A stretch of 64,000 nucleotides of DNA, taken from Pontederia crassipes. Lineage: Eukaryota; Streptophyta; Magnoliopsida; Commelinales; Pontederiaceae. The DNA is taken from assembly GCA_030549335.1 (NCBI GenBank), contig CM060188.1:13250501-13314500 (forward strand). Direction: 5' to 3'. Shown piece after piece: positions 1 to 10,894 of the stretch; positions within the stretch are counted from its first letter, which is position 1, and each line of letters opens with the position of its first letter. The translations under genes and the position numbers were made by a program. The notes under the pieces were generated by a model that saw only the letters and a program-made list of their open reading frames with translations, did no database searches and was not told the DNA's origin.

Positions 1-353
1 CTATCAGCCATTGTTAAGTTTTTTCCTGGCGCTTGAAATAAGTGCCGTGTTATATCTAGAAGATAAGCATCACACACTAGTGGATCCTTTTATTTTATTT
101 TTCAGTTGTGTCATGAACTGCTATAAATTTCCTCTGTCATTTTCTTGATTGTTTCAATCTTCATATGCAAATATATCATAGATATTGAAAATAATCTTTG
201 AGGTTAACTAAAGGAGATAGGTTAAATGATCATGATAACTAACTTTACCAGACTTTTTTGTTAGTTCTTAGCTGAAAATTGTGTTCAAAATTGGCATAAG
301 AATGGAGAATAATAATACATTTTAAATGACAGAAAACAAACTTATTGCATTTA

Positions 354-368
354 ACTTCTCAAAAAAAA
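354..368 (+). mobile_element. Ultra-short LINE-tail insertion with target-site duplication
   Basis: A short ACTTCTC plus poly-A stretch sits between two copies of the 16-bp sequence aaacttattgcattta (338-353 and 369-384). Poly-A plus a duplication of this length is the footprint of target-primed reverse transcription. The few bases before the A-run match the 3' end of the LINE family found elsewhere in the window (...TTCTCCTC-A(n)). Confidence 0.6.
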
Positions 369-538
369 AAACTTATTGCATTTAAATGACTCTTTAACAT
401 AATCCTGGTTTAGAATATTTGAATGCTTCATTATTATGAACTCCATCCCAGCTAATTTAGTGATAACTATCTAGAAAGGCAATGATATTAGATTGCAGTT
501 GTATGGAGGTCCTTCATAACCACCGAAGGCCATCAATG

Positions 539-558
539 GTTTTTTTTTTCGAGGAGAA
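539..558 (-). mobile_element. Ultra-short LINE-tail insertion with imperfect target-site duplication
   Basis: A poly-T run followed by CGAGGAGAA lies between gccatcaatg (529-538) and gccatcgatg (559-568), a 10-bp duplication with one mismatch. The GGAGAA after the T-run equals the reverse complement of the last bases of the local LINE family. Confidence 0.55.
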
Positions 559-750
559 GCCATCGATGATTTCTTGAAATGAAAGGACACATTAGCATTT
601 CTGTAGTTAAAAATCATACTTCTTACCATGGAAAATAAAGTAGGAAGTGCTAGCCATCTGTATATATAGTACTTATGGAAAATAAGCTCGAGTAGGCGCA
701 ACATGTAGAGATGAACAACAAATATTCCTTCTACAGATTATAACAAAAAG

Positions 751-925
751 ATTTTTTTTTTAGGAGAAAAAGGATGGCCACCAAATTTTATACTTGCCAC
801 CCATGTATATATAACTATGGAGTGATCAAAATGTACAATTGTGTGCCCTCAAGAAAAGGGTGGCAAAAAATGAAGAGGTGTACATCAGCTATCCAAAACT
901 CCACTCCCGAAAAAAAAATGGAAGG
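751..925 (-). mobile_element. 5'-truncated LINE, 3' end only
   Basis: A T-run followed by AGGAGAAAAAGGATGGCC and then a TATATATAACTATGG block matches in order the 3' end of the LINE copies at 2617-3945, 22115 and 41434. Only the last 170 bases or so of the element are present, so it carries no coding sequence. The 5' junction is approximate. Confidence 0.7.
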
Positions 926-1439
926 CTTATCATATTAACTATGATTGGCAACTAGAACACATTTGATGGCATACACACGACCTAAACTATACTGAGTTTT
1001 TAATTTAAACTTCAAGTTATTGCATATGTCTCTTAAATTGAAAGCTTTAAAAGCATAGTTGAACTCCGCAATGCAAGACATCCAAATGAGTCGAGTTCAC
1101 TATAGTCTTTCTTGAGCAGTGCAAGTTTCTGAGTCAAGCAACAAAAAAAGACGTATAAGCAGAACTTTCTATTATCGCTTTCACACAGATAAATGGATGT
1201 CCTAATTGTGAGCTTTAGAAAGTCAATGTATAACAGTTTCTAGCCTTTTTTAATTCTTGTAAATGCTTATAACAGTAAAATGCAACATTAGTAAGTTTGG
1301 AAAGGATAAAATAGAGAATGTAGGCATAATTCAGAAACCAACATAGTCTTTTATGTGCTCATAGTGCAACGAACTACCTTGTGCATGGAGTTCACAAGAT
1401 TTTGAAAGTGAAGGAATTGAAGACCTTGAGTTCACACTG

Positions 1440-1530
1440 GGAAAGGCTATTGGTTAGCTCAGTGGTTGCTCCAGCAACAACAAAGTTTACTCCATTCTGA
1501 GCCCAAGGACCCCGAATAAGGGCTCAATAG
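1440..1530 (+). repeat. Possible tRNA-derived SINE fragment
   Basis: TTGGTTAGCTCAGTGG near 1450 fits the pol III A-box consensus of tRNA-derived SINEs. A convincing B box is not seen downstream (only a weak AGTTTACTCC). It is not a foldable tRNA gene. Tentative. Confidence 0.3.
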
Positions 1531-1782
1531 CTTATCTTTAGAGATTTACCTGCCAGGTCGATCAATATCAGAATCCCCAACATTGAGGTTGAGCAAGTAT
1601 CATAAATAAATTAACGAATGATAAAAAGAACACACACAAATGAAATCAATGGACAACCAGCCATCACAAGAGAAAACAGTAGTCTTGTGGCACTTCCAGC
1701 AGGTGGGTTGAGATATACGCCAAGTCCTGCCATAAGCCACACAATGTCAGAGTTTGAGCCTCCAAAGTTGAATATGATACAA

Positions 1783-1793
1783 ATTTTTTTTGA
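1783..1793 (-). mobile_element. 11-bp LINE-tail insertion with perfect 12-bp target-site duplication
   Basis: ATTTTTTTTGA is bracketed by two identical copies of aatatgatacaa (1771-1782 and 1794-1805). Nothing but the T-run and two further bases of an element remains. Confidence 0.55.
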
Positions 1794-2446
1794 AATATGA
1801 TACAATTGGATTAGCATATGGGGTAGATTGGCTAAAAGTTGAACAACTAAGAAATATGGAAAGAATTTGGGCTTTATAAAATGAAAAGAGGACTGGAGCC
1901 GCCACTCCTTTAGCCATACCCTTCCTACAACACCCCCTCCTAAAAGAATGTGGACCTCACTCTCGTCTTTGCACTGGTAGAAACTATAGTCTCAAGAAAA
2001 TGAGAAGGTGTATGAACGCTGCTTACTCTAAACGCATCGGCAAATATAGAAAGGGAAAAGAAGACTAAACAACTTTCAAATGATTCTTTATGCCACTGAG
2101 AAAAGTGTAGGTCAAACTTCCCAAAATAGACATCAATAAAAGTAACCTGTCATGCTCACTTCAGAAAAATAACCAACATCAGTCTCTAGGTTTAAACAAA
2201 AAGGACTAGCCTCTACACAATATATTTTATAATATAATACAGATCAGTTTCAATTTGCATTTGTGGTGTTAGCCAAGAAGCAGAGTGAGACCTTAATTGA
2301 CATAATCTTATTTTTCTCAAGCTTTGAGCCTGGCATATAAGATTTATAAGTAGGTGTGTTCACAAGAAAGAATCACCAATCATGTCTTCTCTGAAGGTGT
2401 TATTGCAGTATTGCACGTTTCATCAGAACCCATGTTCTTCCACACA

Positions 2447-2616
2447 ATCTGAGGAACAAAAACACTAGACTAACTAGTCTAACAGCTATTCTTTATGTTA
2501 ACAAACTAATTAGCTTAACAATCACCTAGAATACAGAAATAACATAACAAATTGACAAGTATATGAATCTGAGGAACAAAAATACTAGACTAACTAGTAT
2601 CACAGCTATTCTTTAT
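2447..2616. repeat. 120-bp tandem duplication interrupted by a LINE
   Basis: A unit beginning AATCTGAGGAACAAAAA is present at about 2447-2566 and restarts at 2567. The second copy runs about 50 bases until the LINE insertion at 2617. Its remainder (CCTAGAATA...GACAAGTATATGAAT) reappears at about 3946-3989, on the far side of the LINE. About 25 bases of the unit are missing at the junction. Confidence 0.75.
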
Positions 2617-3945
2617 GTTTTTTTTTTGAGGGAAAAAAGGATGACCGCCAGGTTAGGTGGTTGTCATCCGGTATATATATAACTATGGGATGAAAATGAT
2701 ATACAAGTGTAAGCTCTCAAAGTGAGAGCAGAGCAAAAGCAAAAGTATATCAACTATCCAAAACTCCACTCTCGAAGAAGGAAGGAGATGTGGTGTACAA
2801 TACGCTCAATGTGACATCGCTCCCCACAAAAAATCATCCGGTTACGCTGAAGCCATAAGGCCCAGGAACTGGCCAAAAAAGATGCTAGTGGCGCTCTCCA
2901 TCTCTGTCTCTGCCGTGTCAATGCTCGAAACGACTGCCATAGGGCCTGAGAGTCTGGGGAAAGGACCCCCAACGGCCATCCTCTGGCAGATGCCTCGTGC
3001 TATCGGGCACTCAAAAAATAGATGGTCAACGTCCTCCTCTGCCTCGCCACACAAAATGCAAGACGTGTCCGTGTGGGGTGCCCAGCGTGCCCTGTATATC
3101 CTGGTGAGAAGCCGGCCCCGCCGCATAAACCAAGCGAAGATCTTGACTTTCAGCGGTATCCGTGATCGCCAAATGAGCCTCCAATCTGTCCAAAACTCCT
3201 CTGGCGCCAAGTCTGGAAGGAACATGATGTATAAGCTGCGTGCTGACCATGCCTCCGATAGCCATACCCATCTGTCAGGTCTGGAATGGTCGGGACGGTA
3301 GGGGGCTATCCTCCGATGGAGCTCCAGAAGCTCGGTGATGCGCTGGTCCATGAGGGCTGATCTAAAGAGAGGGGTCCAGGATCCAAAGCCGACATCACCG
3401 GCCTCAGACCATGTCTCCGCCACTGTCGCATCAGGATGTGCTGCCAGAGCATATAGGCGGGGGAAAGCCTCTGCGAGGGGAATCCCTGGGAACCAACTGT
3501 GTTGCCAAAACGAGAAAAGCTCTCCTGTGCCGAGAGATGGTGTCATGAGCGGGCGCACCCCGTGGACACAGAGCTGCCACTCCCCTCCAGAAGGATGAAG
3601 CCCCACGGGGCAATATCGATCTCGTCCCCCAAGATAGATCACGCCCGTAGCATGTGAAGAAAACCAAGCGCCATAAGCTGTCCTCAGGACCCATGATCCG
3701 CCTGACCCACCGAGCAAGGAGAGCCCAGTTGGTGCAGCGGAGATCTCGAACTCCCAGTCCACCCTGAGAGGTGGGGCGACAGACACCGCTCCATGCAACA
3801 AGATGAACCCCTCGTCTATCAGATCCGCATCCATCTACTCCTCAGAGAGTTCATACGCCTGATAATCTGGGCCAGTGCGTGAAGAACCGTCATATAGTAT
3901 GTCGGGAGCGCCGAGAAAATGGAGCGTAGCAGGATGAGCCGGCCA
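2617..3945 (-). mobile_element. 5'-truncated L1-type LINE carrying the C-terminal part of ORF2
   Basis: On the minus strand it reads from the end of the reverse transcriptase (GGRLILLRSIFSALPTYYMT, the conserved block after the catalytic fingers) through a roughly 330-residue frame (2842-3834). That frame ends in a zf-RVT domain with CILCGEAEEDVDHLFFECP. A 3' UTR follows, ending in TCCTTTTTTCCCTC and a poly-A that is poly-T on the plus strand at 2618-2628. The catalytic half of the reverse transcriptase, the endonuclease and ORF1 are absent, as expected for 5' truncation. The ORF2 remnant is split over two frames near 3830. It interrupts one copy of a 120-bp tandem duplication and appears to have removed about 25 bp of target. 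Confidence 0.85.
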
Positions 3946-4364
3946 CCTAGAATAGAGCAATAACATAATAAATTGACAAGTATATGAATATGCCCTATTT
4001 CCAGACAGGTCATCTAGTTGTCCACAATGGATTTTGTAGTAGTATGCTTTACAGTGGGAGATATCACCTTATAAATAGCAACATGTTGTGAACATCAGAA
4101 AAGCACATAGGAGTGGATGATCTGATACAAGACAATCTCCAAATGCAAAAGGAAAAGGGAAAGTTAATTCTTCTCAAGAAAAGAAAGAGACAATAATGTA
4201 CTGAGCAGTATTTCAAGTACCAAAAGCAACAGCTTAAAAGAAAACTGTTGAAACTGTATATGATTCAATGGCCTAAAGCCTAGAAGAAAAGCACGAGTTT
4301 CCTAGAGTTTTCCAAACGCCTTGCAAAGGAATGGGAGAGGTTGTGGTGGTTCCTGCATGTTTAT

Positions 4365-4378
4365 TTATTTTGAGGTTG
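4365..4378 (-). mobile_element. Short T-rich insertion with perfect 17-bp target-site duplication
   Basis: TTATTTTGAGGTTG is bracketed by identical copies of ggttcctgcatgtttat (4348-4364 and 4379-4395). The insert fits a decayed LINE tail (T-run then GAGG), but it is less typical than the other short insertions. A plain tandem duplication with 31-bp period is the alternative. Confidence 0.45.
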
Positions 4379-4538
4379 GGTTCCTGCATGTTTATCATTG
4401 CAGAGATTTATTGCAGTTAAGGTGCAAGTCGATATTGATGGTTATGCTCTCGGATGAAAAACTCAAAAAATAATGTGAAGTAACCATTCACATATTTGTA
4501 CCTGAATATCGCCAAGGTAGATACCAGAAACCTTGATG

Positions 4539-6743
4539 TCACCAATAATCCTTACAAGAGCAAGATCCATCCTTGAAATTATGAAACCTATTAGCATCTC
4601 TCAAAACAATTTCTCTGCCGGTTATTTTTGTTATTAACTTAATCACAGAGTGGCAATCCCCACAAACCCGTAGATTCTTCATGACACGTATTGGCATCCC
4701 TTCGGGGACCTTTAATAAACCAAATGCTACAGCCAGTCTCTCACTGTGGTACCGTAGATTATGAGATTTTTGTTCCTCATCAACATCATGGAGAACGAAG
4801 GCACCATCTGGAGAGTAACCTGCTTCCATCAACAACCCATCCAATTGTTCCAGCATGCTAATAATAGCTCCATGCTCAGGATGAGCTAATATGTCACCAG
4901 AGGTGAACATATGCATCTTCTTTTCATATTCAATCCAGCTACATCCTGGGGACTTACTCACCTTCCTGGAGCTCATAATTTTCCTCAACCTTGCAACATC
5001 TTCCCATCTTCCACTTGACGCATAGATGTTAGACAGCAATATGTAAGGCCCAGCATTTCCAGGCTCCAAAAGCAAAAGTTTGTTTGCAGCAATATCTGCA
5101 ATTTCTGCATTCATGTGTGTCCTACAGGCACCTAACAAAGCACCCCAAATTACAGCATCAGCTTCCATGGGCATACTTTTAATCAAATCAAATGCTTCCA
5201 TAACATGGCCTGCTCGACCAAGTAAATCAACCATGCAAGCATAGTGTTCAACCCTTGGCTCCACAGAAGAACTTGAGCTAATTGATTGAAATATTTCCCG
5301 TCCTTCTTTGATCTTTCCCGTATAACTGCAAGCCAAAAGCACCCCAATGTAAGTTATTTCATCAGGCACCATGCCAGCAACCTGCATGTCATGGAAGACA
5401 CACAAAGCTTCCTCTCCCAAGCCATGCTGAGCGTAAGCAGTAATCATCGAGTTCCACATTATGACATCCTTTGATTCAAACCAGTCAAAAACTTCTTTAG
5501 CCTTCACAAGCTCACCGCATTTGACATACATAGTCACCAAAGCCGAGACAACATATACATCTTCATCAAAATGAGACCTCAAGATCATTGCATGAACCTC
5601 CCTGCCATGATCGAGAATTGCCAGGCTTGCACAAACTGCAAGAACGCTGATCAATGAAGGATGAGTCGGAGGCACCCCGCTCATTTGCATGGCTAGGAAG
5701 CAATCCAATGCTTCAACTTCAAATCCATTCTGCTCATAAATCTTAATAATTGCGCTCCAAGATCCATCATCCCTCTCCACCATCTGATCAAAAATCTTCC
5801 TTGCATCCTTCAACATCCCATGCTGCCCGAACCCCAGAATCATTGCATTACAGGAAACAGTTGATTTTTCCGGCATTGTTTGGAACAACTCTACTGCATC
5901 TTCAATACGCCCTGACTGAGTGTAACCAGTAAGCATTGCAGTCCAAGAAACTTCGTTTCTCTCGGGCATAACCTCGAATAACTTCCTGGCAACATCAACC
6001 TGTGAGTTTTGGGCATAGCCGGATACCATGGCCGTCCAAGAAATGACATTCCTGCGGGGCATCTCGTCAAACAGCTCCCTCGCCTCAGCCGTGCGGCCAG
6101 CCATGCAGTACCCAGATATCATGCTGGTGTACGTGACAACATCGCGCTCAGGCATGTCGTCGAAGAGCCTCCGAGCATCGTCTACGCGACCCTCCCGAAG
6201 GAGACCGCCGAGCATTACAGTCCAGGAAACGACGTTGCGTTCGGGCATGCGGCGGAAGAGCCGCTCCGCCTCGGCGACTTCCCCAGCTTGAACGTACCCC
6301 CGGATGATGGAAGTCCAGGAGACGACGTTGGGGCAAGGGACGGAGTCGAAAACGGCGCGGGCGTCGACCAGGCGCCCGACGCGCGCCAGGCCGGAGATCA
6401 TGGCGTTGTACGAGGCGGTATCGCGGAGGGGCATACGCTCAAAAAGCTGTCGGGCTCTGGAGGGTTGGCGGTTGTGGAAGTAGCCGGCGATGAGGGCGTT
6501 GAAGGAGATGACCGTGCGTTCGGGCATGGCGTCGAAAACCCGCACCGCGTCATCGATGCGTCCGAGGCGGGCGTAACGGTGGATGAGGGAGTTCGCGGAG
6601 AGGATGGCCGGCGTCGCAGTGGTGCGAAGGCGGAGCGGTGGGAAGCGCATTTCGTCTAACTCCTTACAGTGCTCCCGGACTCTGGAGTGCACTTTGAAGT
6701 TTGAAGGCGCATTTTGGTTATTGCACGTGCGAAAGACTATCAT
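4539..6743 (-). CDS. DYW-class pentatricopeptide repeat protein (At1g09410/At1g56690-like)
   Basis: This is an intronless 734-residue frame. Organellar PLS-class PPR proteins bind single-stranded RNA through the repeats and direct C-to-U editing through the C-terminal DYW deaminase domain. About a dozen repeats run from roughly residue 45 to 500; several carry the MPERNVVSWT-type ending. E/E+ segments follow, then a DYW domain over about the last 95 residues with the deaminase signature HSE (in HSERLAVAFGLL), CGDCH, and the terminal CSCKDYW. All zinc-ligand motifs are present, so the protein looks active. The longest start is at 6743; the methionine at 6650 (MRFPPLRLRTT...) gives a more typical arginine-rich organelle presequence and lies where GC-rich coding sequence begins. 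The sequence resembles my recollection of Arabidopsis At1g09410 along its length. Target RNA site is unknown. Confidence 0.95.
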   Translation of the reverse strand: MIVFRTCNNQNAPSNFKVHSRVREHCKELDEMRFPPLRLRTTATPAILSANSLIHRYARLGRIDDAVRVFDAMPERTVISFNALIAGYFHNRQPSRARQLFERMPLRDTASYNAMISGLARVGRLVDARAVFDSVPCPNVVSWTSIIRGYVQAGEVAEAERLFRRMPERNVVSWTVMLGGLLREGRVDDARRLFDDMPERDVVTYTSMISGYCMAGRTAEARELFDEMPRRNVISWTAMVSGYAQNSQVDVARKLFEVMPERNEVSWTAMLTGYTQSGRIEDAVELFQTMPEKSTVSCNAMILGFGQHGMLKDARKIFDQMVERDDGSWSAIIKIYEQNGFEVEALDCFLAMQMSGVPPTHPSLISVLAVCASLAILDHGREVHAMILRSHFDEDVYVVSALVTMYVKCGELVKAKEVFDWFESKDVIMWNSMITAYAQHGLGEEALCVFHDMQVAGMVPDEITYIGVLLACSYTGKIKEGREIFQSISSSSSVEPRVEHYACMVDLLGRAGHVMEAFDLIKSMPMEADAVIWGALLGACRTHMNAEIADIAANKLLLLEPGNAGPYILLSNIYASSGRWEDVARLRKIMSSRKVSKSPGCSWIEYEKKMHMFTSGDILAHPEHGAIISMLEQLDGLLMEAGYSPDGAFVLHDVDEEQKSHNLRYHSERLAVAFGLLKVPEGMPIRVMKNLRVCGDCHSVIKLITKITGREIVLRDANRFHNFKDGSCSCKDYW

Positions 6744-6787
6744 TTATGGAGTATATTTATGGAGTATGGAATAAAATTTTACTCACA

Positions 6788-6826
<39 letters not shown>

Positions 6827-8186
6827 TTTGATTTGCAAGCTTGGGTTCACGTGTGTTCAGATTTGCTTAAGAAATTGTTCAAATTAATTGATTTTTTCGT
6901 AAAATAAAACATGATATATAGTCGTTACCAGAGAAAAATATTTGACATATTTTTATGATGTTATATGGCATGTTACCAGGTATAATAATAGGTGGTTGAG
7001 ACAATTGGATAGTGAGATTATATTCTCATCTTAAATTGGATTTTCAGATTCACCATTTTATTAGTATTCGTGCATATAATTTTCGTTTGAATATGATCTC
7101 GATTCAAAAAATAATTAAATAAAAGTCTTAAAAGATATTATTATTTATGTTATTAATTTTTTTGTGTATAATTCGAAAATTTTACTAAGGTACATATATA
7201 TACATGTCTGTGGAAGAAGTCAAATGACATGAGCTAACTATTATTTAACTTATTCTTAAAATAAATTAAATTATAATAGTTGTGATATGAAGTAATAGAT
7301 AAATTCGTGATTTATAAATATTTTTAAAATACTTTTTCGTACAAAAAATCTATCACTATATAGTTACTAATTTTATTATTTATTTATAGTATGTATATAT
7401 AGTTATGAATATGACATTATAGAATGTACAATGTTACATTTTGTAGTAATACATTATACATCAAATTTAATGGAAAATAACATACGTTGCCAATAATATA
7501 TTTGGAACTTGAAAATATAAAAAAACAATACAACATAAAGGGTGTGCATCATTGTGATTTGAATGTAATTGACTTATGGACAACTCAAAACTTTATAATT
7601 CATATTCAAATAAATGTTAATTCATCATTTGTATCAATCTATATAAAAGGAGAGACAACATATGCCAATTGATAATTTATCATTAAGCCACATTTGAGTA
7701 AAACTAATAAATTTTAAATTTTTGAGAATTGATATAATCACTTCGAAATTATTTGGTCTTGTTCTTAAATAAACAGTTAAACAACATTTTTTTTACATGT
7801 GAATCCCACGAGAACAATAAAAAACTAGAGCAAATGAGTTCGTTTTGAAACTTGCTTGCTCAATGGGACAAAGGTAATCAAGAAATAATTTTTTTTCACC
7901 CAAACAGTCCTTCGGGCATAAACAATATGGACAATAAAAAATAATAATTCATATCAATCTATCAAATATGATTTTATTGAAAACTTATCAAATTTTAAAA
8001 ATTGAGAGGTTATAACATAAAAAATAATATGAAAAGAGGGGAAAGGCTAAATCACGTGCAATGCTGAGAGTATAAATGGTAATAAGGTTGAATCACGTGA
8101 TACGAGTCGAAGTCGAAGCCTGTGATGAGTGATCCACAATCCAATAATAATATTGTAATAAGTTTCAATATATTATTTGTATACTC
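6744..8186. other. AT-rich spacer upstream of the PPR gene
   Basis: No gene is seen. An (AT)n microsatellite lies at 6790-6823, within 150 bp upstream of the PPR start, in its presumed promoter. The rest is AT-rich, low-complexity sequence ending at the left flank of the solo LTR. Confidence 0.6.
6790..6823. repeat. (AT)n microsatellite
   Basis: About 17 TA units. It lies just upstream of the PPR gene and could serve as, or obscure, its TATA element. Confidence 0.9.
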
Positions 8187-10894
8187 TGTAACGCCCAACA
8201 AAAATCGAAGGAATTTGAAAACCAATTCGAATGCAAAAATATGGAAAGAATTCTAATTTCAAATTATAATCGGAATAAAAAAAAGAAAAAGGAAAGAAAC
8301 GTAAAACACAAATCGGGAGAGAGATCTCCTCCCCCAATGTGCCTCCTCTGATTGGTCCTCTATGTCGGTCAGTAGGGAGACTATAAGAGGGCACGAGGAG
8401 AAGTCCTTGTGCCCCTTTCGACCTCACCCTACCAGCCGTCGCTCCACCTCTGCTCCTTCTTCATTCTCTCCGGCGAATGATGCATCGAAGGAGCGACAGA
8501 GCAGGGACAGGGGCGATTCAACCTTCAGAGCACCACAGCCCTTCCTCGACACATCAACGCACTCGTGAAGGCTAGCCACACTCCCCGTCGGCCAGGGACG
8601 ATCGGAGGCCGAGAGGACGACGACATTGACTCCGACGAACTCAAACTATCCTATACGTTTAATCCCATAGGCAATAAATTATCGATCATATAATGCATAT
8701 AATGATTCCACAGTGATCTGGAGATTATAGACTACACTTTTCGTATTGTAATCGTCATGATCCGATGGCCGAAAGTCGACCGAAAGAAAAGAAATCGATC
8801 GACGCCTCTATTCTGGCGTAGAATTGGTCGACCGATTCTATATGATTGGTCGACCGGTCGGAAGAAACACATGTATGCTATTATGATCGATCGACCGATT
8901 TCATCAGGATGGTCGACCGGTCTGATGCACAGGTATATCGTGATGATCGGTCGATCGATTCCATAAGAACGGTCGACTGATCCGATGCACAGGCATGCCG
9001 ATACGATCGGCCGACTAGTTCAGTGAGAACGATCAACTAGTTCGGGAGGGTGCCGGATGCGATCACGATCGATCGACCGATTCAATAACGGTCGACTGAT
9101 ATAACATAAACGGTCGACCGATCCCGTAGGAACGGTCGACCGGTCCAAGGACCGAGAGAATTTCAAACCGATTTCAAAGTACGAACACTTGTTCGATCCG
9201 AGTTGAATCCTGACTCGGTTCGAGTCACGTACATGGATTTTAAATAGAAGACTTGATCCAGATTTCTCTTATACAGTCCGGGCTCTATTATAAAAGATGT
9301 AAATGCCTTTTGGGCCCGAAATTCATAATTGGGCCCCAACTTTTGTTAGGCCAACTTGAGGTCATGTCCAATATAGTAAAGAATGTAATGAGACTTTCTT
9401 TTTAGGAAAAGGGATCTGACTTTATCATTTTCTCTGATTCATGATTTCTAAATCCCACATGTAGTTAACAAGATAAGTAAAGTAAAGATGAAACCATGGA
9501 ATTGCTATGTGCCGCCTCAAAGTATAAATTACAAAGATCAACATGTGTGTATTAATAGTTTCACCATGGTCAACGTCATGAGGTGAGTATTAATAGCCCC
9601 ACTGTGACTGTATTACAAAGTAAAGATCAAGGCATAATACAGAGAATGATAAGTAGTTAAGCTGAAAAGACAGCGAACCTACATATTTTTTATGACCACT
9701 GCTTCTGAGATACATGCCATCTTTCATCTGTGTCTCGAATAAGGGTGATGCATTGACACACTCCTTCCCCAAAGAGACATAATTTCATAGTATCGAGGCA
9801 GAGAGACATGTAGCTTAGCTGAGGAGACAATGAACCTACAGATTCTTAAATGATCACTATTCCTAAAGTACAAGTCATCTCTCACATGTATTCCGAAAAT
9901 GGTGATGTATTGACACACCCCTTCTCCAAAGTGGGCATACTGGCTTACAAACTCATAAAGGCATCTCTGGTATCCCAGCCTAATAAAATCGAGCTCACAT
10001 AGGACAATGAACTTCAAAGACTGTATAATAATGTAAAAAATGTAGCACAACTCATGGTAAAATAAAAACATGATAAAGTAAAGTATATCACAGTAAAGTA
10101 TTGCATTGCAAAATACAGTAAAACATGACAAAGTAATGTATGACAAAGTATAACAAATAATAGTAAAGTAATGTATGACAAAGTACATAGTATGACATAG
10201 TAAAGACAAATTAAAGTTACAAGAGAGAATACAACATGAATATAGTAAAGAATAAAGTATAGACATAATGATTCATTGCCTTATGCAATCAAAGCATTGA
10301 TTATAATGAGAAAATAAGAAATTATTGTTCATAGCAAAATATGTTATTACTTATCCGTTATTGATTCAAACATGTTTGATTATTAATTTATAGCCTATGA
10401 ATCTATTGTACTGGATATTTTTGTTCACGGGTATTCGATGCCCCTGTATTTGAGATTTTGCAGGTGAGAATCTTGTTTAGAGAGAAGTGATGGAGGACGC
10501 AGTGCTCAAGAGTTATTGCACATGACTCATTAAACTCAATAGTATCTTTGCTTTTATCTACATTATTTGAATAAATCATCGTTGCACCAGATGGATATTA
10601 TGGTCTTTTTCGCTATAATCAAATATGTGGCCATTGTTGAGATTTTATTGGATACTATTGTCATTGTTCACTTCATTGTGAATTGCATTAAGTGCTCATT
10701 GTCCTTTGATATTCCAACGCTTCTGCATTTACAATAGAATTTTAGGTTATTTTATTATTATATTCATTGTCACATATTAGATTTGTTAAATGATTAAGGT
10801 CATATTATGATCAATAGTATAGCAGGTAGTGTAGCGTTTCTGAAATCAACCTGACTGTATACATAACAGAAGGATGAATTTTTGGGGCGTTATA
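8187..10894 (+). mobile_element. Solo LTR of a long-LTR retrotransposon (fossil)
   Basis: A 2.7 kb sequence starts TGTAACGCC and ends in the near-complementary GGCGTTATA, and is flanked on both sides by the 5-bp direct repeat tactc (8182-8186 and 10895-10899). No gag, pol or primer-binding site lies inside or beside it, so it is best read as a solo LTR left by recombination between two LTRs. It contains a palindromic GGTCGACC array (8770-9145), a duplicated block of about 175 bp (9620-9930) and an AAAGTA-rich simple array (10060-10260). The LTR length suggests Ty3/gypsy (inference). A relative lies at 28582-30905; the two are well diverged, so the insertions are not recent. Confidence 0.8.
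8770..9145. repeat. Array of GGTCGACC palindromes within the LTR
   Basis: At least fourteen sites of the form GGTCGACCGRT(T/C) or close variants recur in two alternating contexts, giving a dimer period of roughly 60 bp. Each site is self-complementary around GTCGAC. The same kind of array occupies the corresponding part of the LTR at 28582-30905. Confidence 0.8.

Larger units (their letters stand above)
1..745. other. AT-rich intergenic DNA, no gene seen
   Basis: No coding region is recognisable on either strand. The stretch holds two of the ultra-short LINE-tail insertions listed separately (354-368 and 539-558). The short open frames here lack domain content and are not credible genes. Confidence 0.6.
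926..2446. other. Intergenic DNA, no gene recognised
   Basis: No domain-bearing frame was found. A minus-strand frame near 1611-1817 encodes a hydrophobic stretch with no family I recognise and no supporting exon. The stretch includes a tRNA-like SINE candidate near 1440-1530 and an 11-bp LINE-tail insertion at 1783-1793. Confidence 0.5.

Noticed and set aside
1440-1530. tRNA gene
   Set aside because: Only an A-box-like sequence is present; no cloverleaf or convincing B box.
1611-1817. Possible hydrophobic exon on the minus strand
   Set aside because: No family recognised, no partner exon with compatible phase, and the frame runs through a LINE-tail insertion and its target duplication.
6009-6659. 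216-residue plus-strand frame opposite the PPR gene
   Set aside because: Antisense shadow of the GC-rich 5' end of the PPR coding sequence; it has no domain.
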